This document shows, piece after piece, positions 61,458 to 64,000 of a DNA stretch of 64,000 nt; the first letter of the stretch is position 1, and each line of letters opens with the position of its first letter. The DNA is taken from contig NZ_OANU01000008.1 of NCBI RefSeq assembly GCF_900089835.1, positions 30,096 to 94,095 of the forward strand. Direction: 5' to 3'. A program made the position numbers and the translations under genes. This stretch comes from Vibrio thalassae. Lineage in GTDB: Bacteria; Pseudomonadota; Gammaproteobacteria; Enterobacterales; Vibrionaceae. Under the pieces are notes generated by a model, which saw only the letters and a program-made list of their open reading frames with translations, searched no databases and was not told where the DNA came from.

Positions 61458-61870
61458 TGATTGACTCCATCTTTGGTTGTTTCGTCAGTCATCTGATATC
61501 CAGCATAGGCAAGGAATAACCAACCTAGCATAAACATCACGCCGCCCATAGGAGTGATAGGCCCAAACCACTTCACCCCAGTTAGCGCTAAGGCGTACAG
61601 ACTACCGCTAAAGAAAAGGATGCCGATGATAAAGCAAATCGCTGCACGATGAAATGCCTTTCTAGCATTCGAATTGCCAGCGATGAACGCCAACAGTGCA
61701 CACAACAAAATGGCCAGACTATGAATAAATTGGTAGGTCACACCGGTTTCAAACACACCGATTAAATAAGGTGAAAGGAGTTTTTTCAAACCGTGGGCGG
61801 CAAACGCACCTAGTCCAACACTAAGGAAACCAGAAAGAGAAGCGATAATGACCAAAAGACGACTAGACAT
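61454..61870 (-). CDS. ygdD: DUF423 membrane protein YgdD
   Basis: 138 residues with four membrane helices. DUF423 features are [20 protein letters not shown] near the start and [22 protein letters not shown] at the end. Function unknown. It overlaps rlmM by 4 bases and the upstream hydrolase gene by 8, tight coupling in the gcvA cluster. Confidence 0.92.
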   Translation of the reverse strand: MSSRLLVIIASLSGFLSVGLGAFAAHGLKKLLSPYLIGVFETGVTYQFIHSLAILLCALLAFIAGNSNARKAFHRAAICFIIGILFFSGSLYALALTGVKWFGPITPMGGVMFMLGWLFLAYAGYQMTDETTKDGVNQ

Positions 61871-62486
61871 CCGATATCCCCTTGATAAACAACGCCAAGC
61901 GATCCACCGCTAACTGCCGATTTTGAGCTTCCGTAAACCCTGAAGACTTACGCGGTTTAAAGCTATGATCCCCATCAGGAATAAAGCTGCTAGACACCTG
62001 ATTAGAAAACTCGAACTGTTCAAACTCTTCAAATTTTCCAAACGTATCTCGTTCACCTTGAATAATAAGGATTGGTTTTTCTATCGTCGCTAAATGAGCA
62101 CCTTTATAGTTCTCTGGCTTACCGGGAGGGTGGAATGGAAAACCAAGGCAGGCGATGGATTTCACCATAGGGTGTTCGGAAAGCATGGACGCCATACGGC
62201 CTCCCATCGACTTACCACCAATAACTATCGGCTGACCGTCAGCAACTTCCTCTATAACCGCGGTCATCGCCTCTAACAATTTAGGGGCACGATCTGGTGG
62301 TCGTTTTTTTCCATCTAGCGCGCGCTTCTCCATATAAGGGAAGTTAAAGCGAGCCACACGCACCCCTTTTTCTGCCAATCGAGTCGACACATCTTGCATA
62401 AACTCATGGTCCATTCCAGCGCCAGCACCGTGAGCAAACAAAAATAGCGGGCCATCTTCCGGGCCATCAAACACAATTTTATTCAT
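61863..62486 (-). CDS. Alpha/beta hydrolase (KANL3/Tex30-like)
   Basis: 207 residues from the ATG at 62486. GPLFLFAHGAGAGMDHEFM is the oxyanion region, GGKSMGGRMAS holds the nucleophile Ser, the Asp lies in IIQGERDTFG and the His in PDGDHSFKPRK. The fold is an alpha/beta hydrolase; the substrate is not known. It overlaps gcvA by 8 bases upstream and ygdD by 8 downstream. As I recall, the E. coli operon lacks this gene between gcvA and ygdD. Confidence 0.85.
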   Translation of the reverse strand: MNKIVFDGPEDGPLFLFAHGAGAGMDHEFMQDVSTRLAEKGVRVARFNFPYMEKRALDGKKRPPDRAPKLLEAMTAVIEEVADGQPIVIGGKSMGGRMASMLSEHPMVKSIACLGFPFHPPGKPENYKGAHLATIEKPILIIQGERDTFGKFEEFEQFEFSNQVSSSFIPDGDHSFKPRKSSGFTEAQNRQLAVDRLALFIKGISDV

Positions 62487-63387
62487 CCAGTAGTTCCTCT
62501 TGCTCACTTTGTGCTTTAGCTAACATCCAATCTCTAAAAGTCGCAATACGCCCCATATCGGCTTGTTTTTCATGACAGACAACGTAAAACGCGTTTTTAG
62601 TCACCAACACCTCATCAAACGGAGCAATCAATCGCCCTGCATCCAGTTCTGGTTGCGCTAATACATTGTTGCCCAGTGCAATCCCCTGACCATGAGCCGC
62701 AGCCTGTAATACCATAGTAGAGTGACTGAAGATCGGGCCATGGTTAACATTGACACCATCAATTTCGTTTTGTTTCGCAAACTGCTTCCAATCTTTGCGG
62801 GAGGTATCATGCAATAAGGTGTGCTGAGATAAATCAGACAGTTTGTCTAACGGTTTCACACCAAGTAATAACGCTGGAGAACATAGCGGCACGAGAAACT
62901 CTTGATAGAGTTTGTCAGCGCGCAAACCTGGCCAGTTACCTCGGCCGTAGTAAATGGCTACATCCACGTCATCGGTTAACGAGCCTTCGTCCATATCCAC
63001 GGCTTTAATACGTACGTCAATATCAGGCTCTTGGTCATTAAAGTCCGCAAGTCTTGGTACCAACCATTGAATCGCAAAACTCGGTGGCAAACTGATGGTC
63101 AATGCCCCTTTTTCACTGCGCTCCAGTACTTTATCCGTTGCTTCAGCCAAAGAGGTAAATATATCTTTAATATCGAGAAAGTAACCTTGCCCTTCCTCAG
63201 TCAATAGCAATGACCGATTGCGGCGACGGAAGAGTTTTAATCCCAAGAACTCTTCAAGGGCTTTAATCTGATGGCTGACCGCAGCTTGGGTTACAAACAG
63301 TTCTTCCGCTGCACGAGTAAAACTCAAATGGCGCGCTGCAGCTTCGAAAACTTTTAGCGAGTTTAGGGGGGGCAAACGTCTAGACAT
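62479..63387 (-). CDS. gcvA: Glycine cleavage system regulator GcvA (LysR family)
   Basis: 302 residues. The helix-turn-helix domain SFTRAAEELFVTQAAVSHQIKALEEFLGLKLFRRRNRSLLLTEEGQ is nearly identical to E. coli GcvA. A LysR co-inducer domain follows. GcvA controls the glycine cleavage genes and activates the small RNA gene gcvB, which is divergent here by about 90 bases. First gene of the gcvA-hydrolase-ygdD-rlmM operon. Confidence 0.96.
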   Translation of the reverse strand: MSRRLPPLNSLKVFEAAARHLSFTRAAEELFVTQAAVSHQIKALEEFLGLKLFRRRNRSLLLTEEGQGYFLDIKDIFTSLAEATDKVLERSEKGALTISLPPSFAIQWLVPRLADFNDQEPDIDVRIKAVDMDEGSLTDDVDVAIYYGRGNWPGLRADKLYQEFLVPLCSPALLLGVKPLDKLSDLSQHTLLHDTSRKDWKQFAKQNEIDGVNVNHGPIFSHSTMVLQAAAHGQGIALGNNVLAQPELDAGRLIAPFDEVLVTKNAFYVVCHEKQADMGRIATFRDWMLAKAQSEQEELLDE

Positions 63388-63440
63388 AGCGACTCTCTAA
63401 AGCATTAGTTTTTTTAATCTGAAACATTATAAATTGTCCA

Positions 63441-63469
63441 TTGCCGAACAGCCAGAGAAATTCTATATT
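63441..63469 (+). promoter_or_regulatory. Promoter of gcvB
   Basis: TTGCCG (63441-63446) and TATATT (63464-63469) are 17 bases apart. Transcription should start near 63476. The location between gcvA and gcvB fits GcvA control. Confidence 0.7.
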
Positions 63470-63475
63470 TCATCC

Positions 63476-63679
63476 CGCAAACGCGGGTCTGAACGGCTTG
63501 ATTCTCTTTAGAATCAATTGACTTGCGCTTGCGATGTTGTGTTTGCAATCTCGATTTTCGAGTTAGGTAGATTCTACCACCACACTTTGGCTAGTTATCC
63601 CCTAGTTGATGTGTGTACTTCCCGTATTTTGACCTGTCTGTCAAATTTTCTTACACCGCCTAAATGGCGGTGTTTTTTT
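63476..63679 (+). ncRNA. gcvB: GcvB small regulatory RNA
   Basis: About 204 bases, close to the 206 of E. coli GcvB. A 5' hairpin (CCCGC/GCGGG), a second hairpin (TTGATTCT/AGAATCAA at 63498-63517), and the R1-like seed GATGTTGTGTTTGCAATC (63533-63550) are present. The second conserved stretch (TGTACTTCCC...GACCTGTCTGTC) and the terminator ACACCGCC/GGCGGTGT plus T-run follow. GcvB uses Hfq to repress amino-acid and peptide transporter mRNAs. metQ, also in this window, is a plausible type of target. Confidence 0.88.
63653..63679 (+). terminator. Terminator of gcvB
   Basis: ACACCGCC pairs with GGCGGTGT around TAAAT, followed by seven Ts. The same terminator stem occurs at the end of E. coli GcvB. 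Confidence 0.92.
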
Positions 63680-63707
63680 GTCTGCGTTTTATTCGAAACT
63701 CTTGCAT

Positions 63708-63737
63708 AAAAAAACGGCCGCCACTGGCGACCGTTTA
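63708..63737 (-). terminator. Terminator hairpin to the right of gcvB
   Basis: AAACGG and CGCC arms pair with GGCG and CCGTTT around ACT, with one mismatch. On the minus strand seven Ts follow, so it should end a minus-strand transcript coming from the right. That gene is not visible because the IS begins at 63792. Confidence 0.7.
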
Positions 63738-63791
63738 TTACATTATTATTAATAGTAGAACTAATCGTTAATCTATCAGATTAGGATTACA

Positions 63792-64000
63792 GGCTCTTCT
63801 CCGCTTAGATGAGCTTGACAGAAGGGTATAATATTGAACTTACCTCAGGTACTGAAAGCTGTTTAATCTTCAGTTTGAAGTATTCGGTATCTCTTATCCC
63901 GCGAGCTCTTCTACGCAACAATCCTATTGATACATTGCCAGCCTCGATTATAGAGCTGGTTAGTCGGTCATACTTTGCAAAGTTACAGATGCCTTCTTTG
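63792..64000 (-). mobile_element. ISL3-like insertion sequence, transposase end, cut by the window edge
   Basis: The element begins with GGCTCTTCTCCGCTTAGATG, which resembles ISL3-type terminal inverted repeats as I recall them, 13 bases outside the transposase stop. The transposase end lies directly inside. The 8 bases to the left (GGATTACA, 63784-63791) would be the target duplication. The other end is outside the window, so it could not be compared. Confidence 0.7.
63805..63999 (-). CDS. ISL3-family transposase, C-terminal fragment (partial)
   Basis: 64 residues are visible, open to the window edge. RRRARGIRDTEYFKLKIKQL matches the C-terminal pattern of ISL3 transposases (usually ..GFRDxEFFKLKI..), and the preceding EAGNVSIGLL corresponds to the EGxNxxIKxxK stretch. 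The upstream, catalytic part lies beyond position 64000. Whether the full gene is intact cannot be judged. Confidence 0.72.
   Translation of the reverse strand, partial: KEGICNFAKYDRLTSSIIEAGNVSIGLLRRRARGIRDTEYFKLKIKQLSVPEVSSILYPSVKLI

Noticed and set aside
63518..63709. 63-codon plus-strand reading frame overlapping gcvB
   Set aside because: It spans the conserved GcvB seed and terminator; the RNA explains the region better than a protein.

Overview
The window looks like chromosome I of a Vibrio or a close relative. Reasons are the sodium-driven stator genes pomAB, a chitoporin-like porin beside ligA, an xseB-ispA-dxs operon, the ybeL/leuS-lptE-holA...lipB-lipA block, mliC-treR-treBC, metNIQ, syd/queF, ppnN/xni/rlmM/gcvA and a gcvB small RNA. 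Nearly all proteins read as full-length members of known gammaproteobacterial families. No tRNA, rRNA, CRISPR array, prophage or integron cassette was seen. Functional calls come from reading protein sequences and from recalled families; no database search was run.

Layout. 0-6.1 kb is the most accessory-looking part: an unassigned outer-membrane barrel gene (+), then a type I secretion operon on the minus strand (ABC exporter, HlyD-type adaptor, and a 407-residue RTX protein with two separate RTX blocks). 6.6-8.4 kb holds pomA-pomB. 8.7-11.8 kb is xseB-ispA-dxs, feeding isoprenoid synthesis. 11.9-16.7 kb holds gltX and, divergently, copA plus a DUF411 gene behind a textbook CueR operator. 16.7-18.7 kb has two KdgM-type porin genes, one frameshifted and one intact with a CRP site and promoter. 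19-23 kb holds a TraB/GumN protein, a tiny secreted protein, cueR, an unassigned lipoprotein and a chitoporin-like porin.

23.5-40.7 kb is a conserved envelope and housekeeping block: ligA, zipA, cysZ, ybeL, leuS, lptE, holA, rsfS, rlmH, mrdA, mrdB, rlpA, dacA, ybeD, lipB, lipA. The nadD gene that lies between holA and rsfS in E. coli is not there. 40.8-48.8 kb has a small lipoprotein, glyA (with a PurR box), a YitT protein, the trehalose genes treC-treB-treR, the lysozyme-inhibitor lipoprotein mliC (overlapping treR by one base) and gmhB. 48.9-51.6 kb is the MetJ-controlled methionine importer metNIQ.

51.6-63.4 kb holds a DUF2310 zinc-ribbon protein, syd, queF, two GGDEF-related genes (one degenerate, one with an SGEEF motif and no inhibitory-site arginine), ppnN, xni, and the tightly overlapping gcvA - alpha/beta hydrolase - ygdD - rlmM operon on the minus strand. 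gcvB is transcribed divergently from gcvA. The right edge is the transposase end of an ISL3-like insertion sequence that continues beyond the window.

Most notable: the two-block RTX protein with its exporter; the KdgM porin frameshift; the divided copper regulon; the cueR stop codon inside a terminator hairpin; the missing nadD; the two non-canonical GGDEF proteins; a 14-bp tandem repeat by mliC; a hairpin pressed against the xni start codon; and the IS next to gcvB. I did not find a clearly new multi-gene system. The RTX/type I secretion locus is the best candidate for unknown biology.
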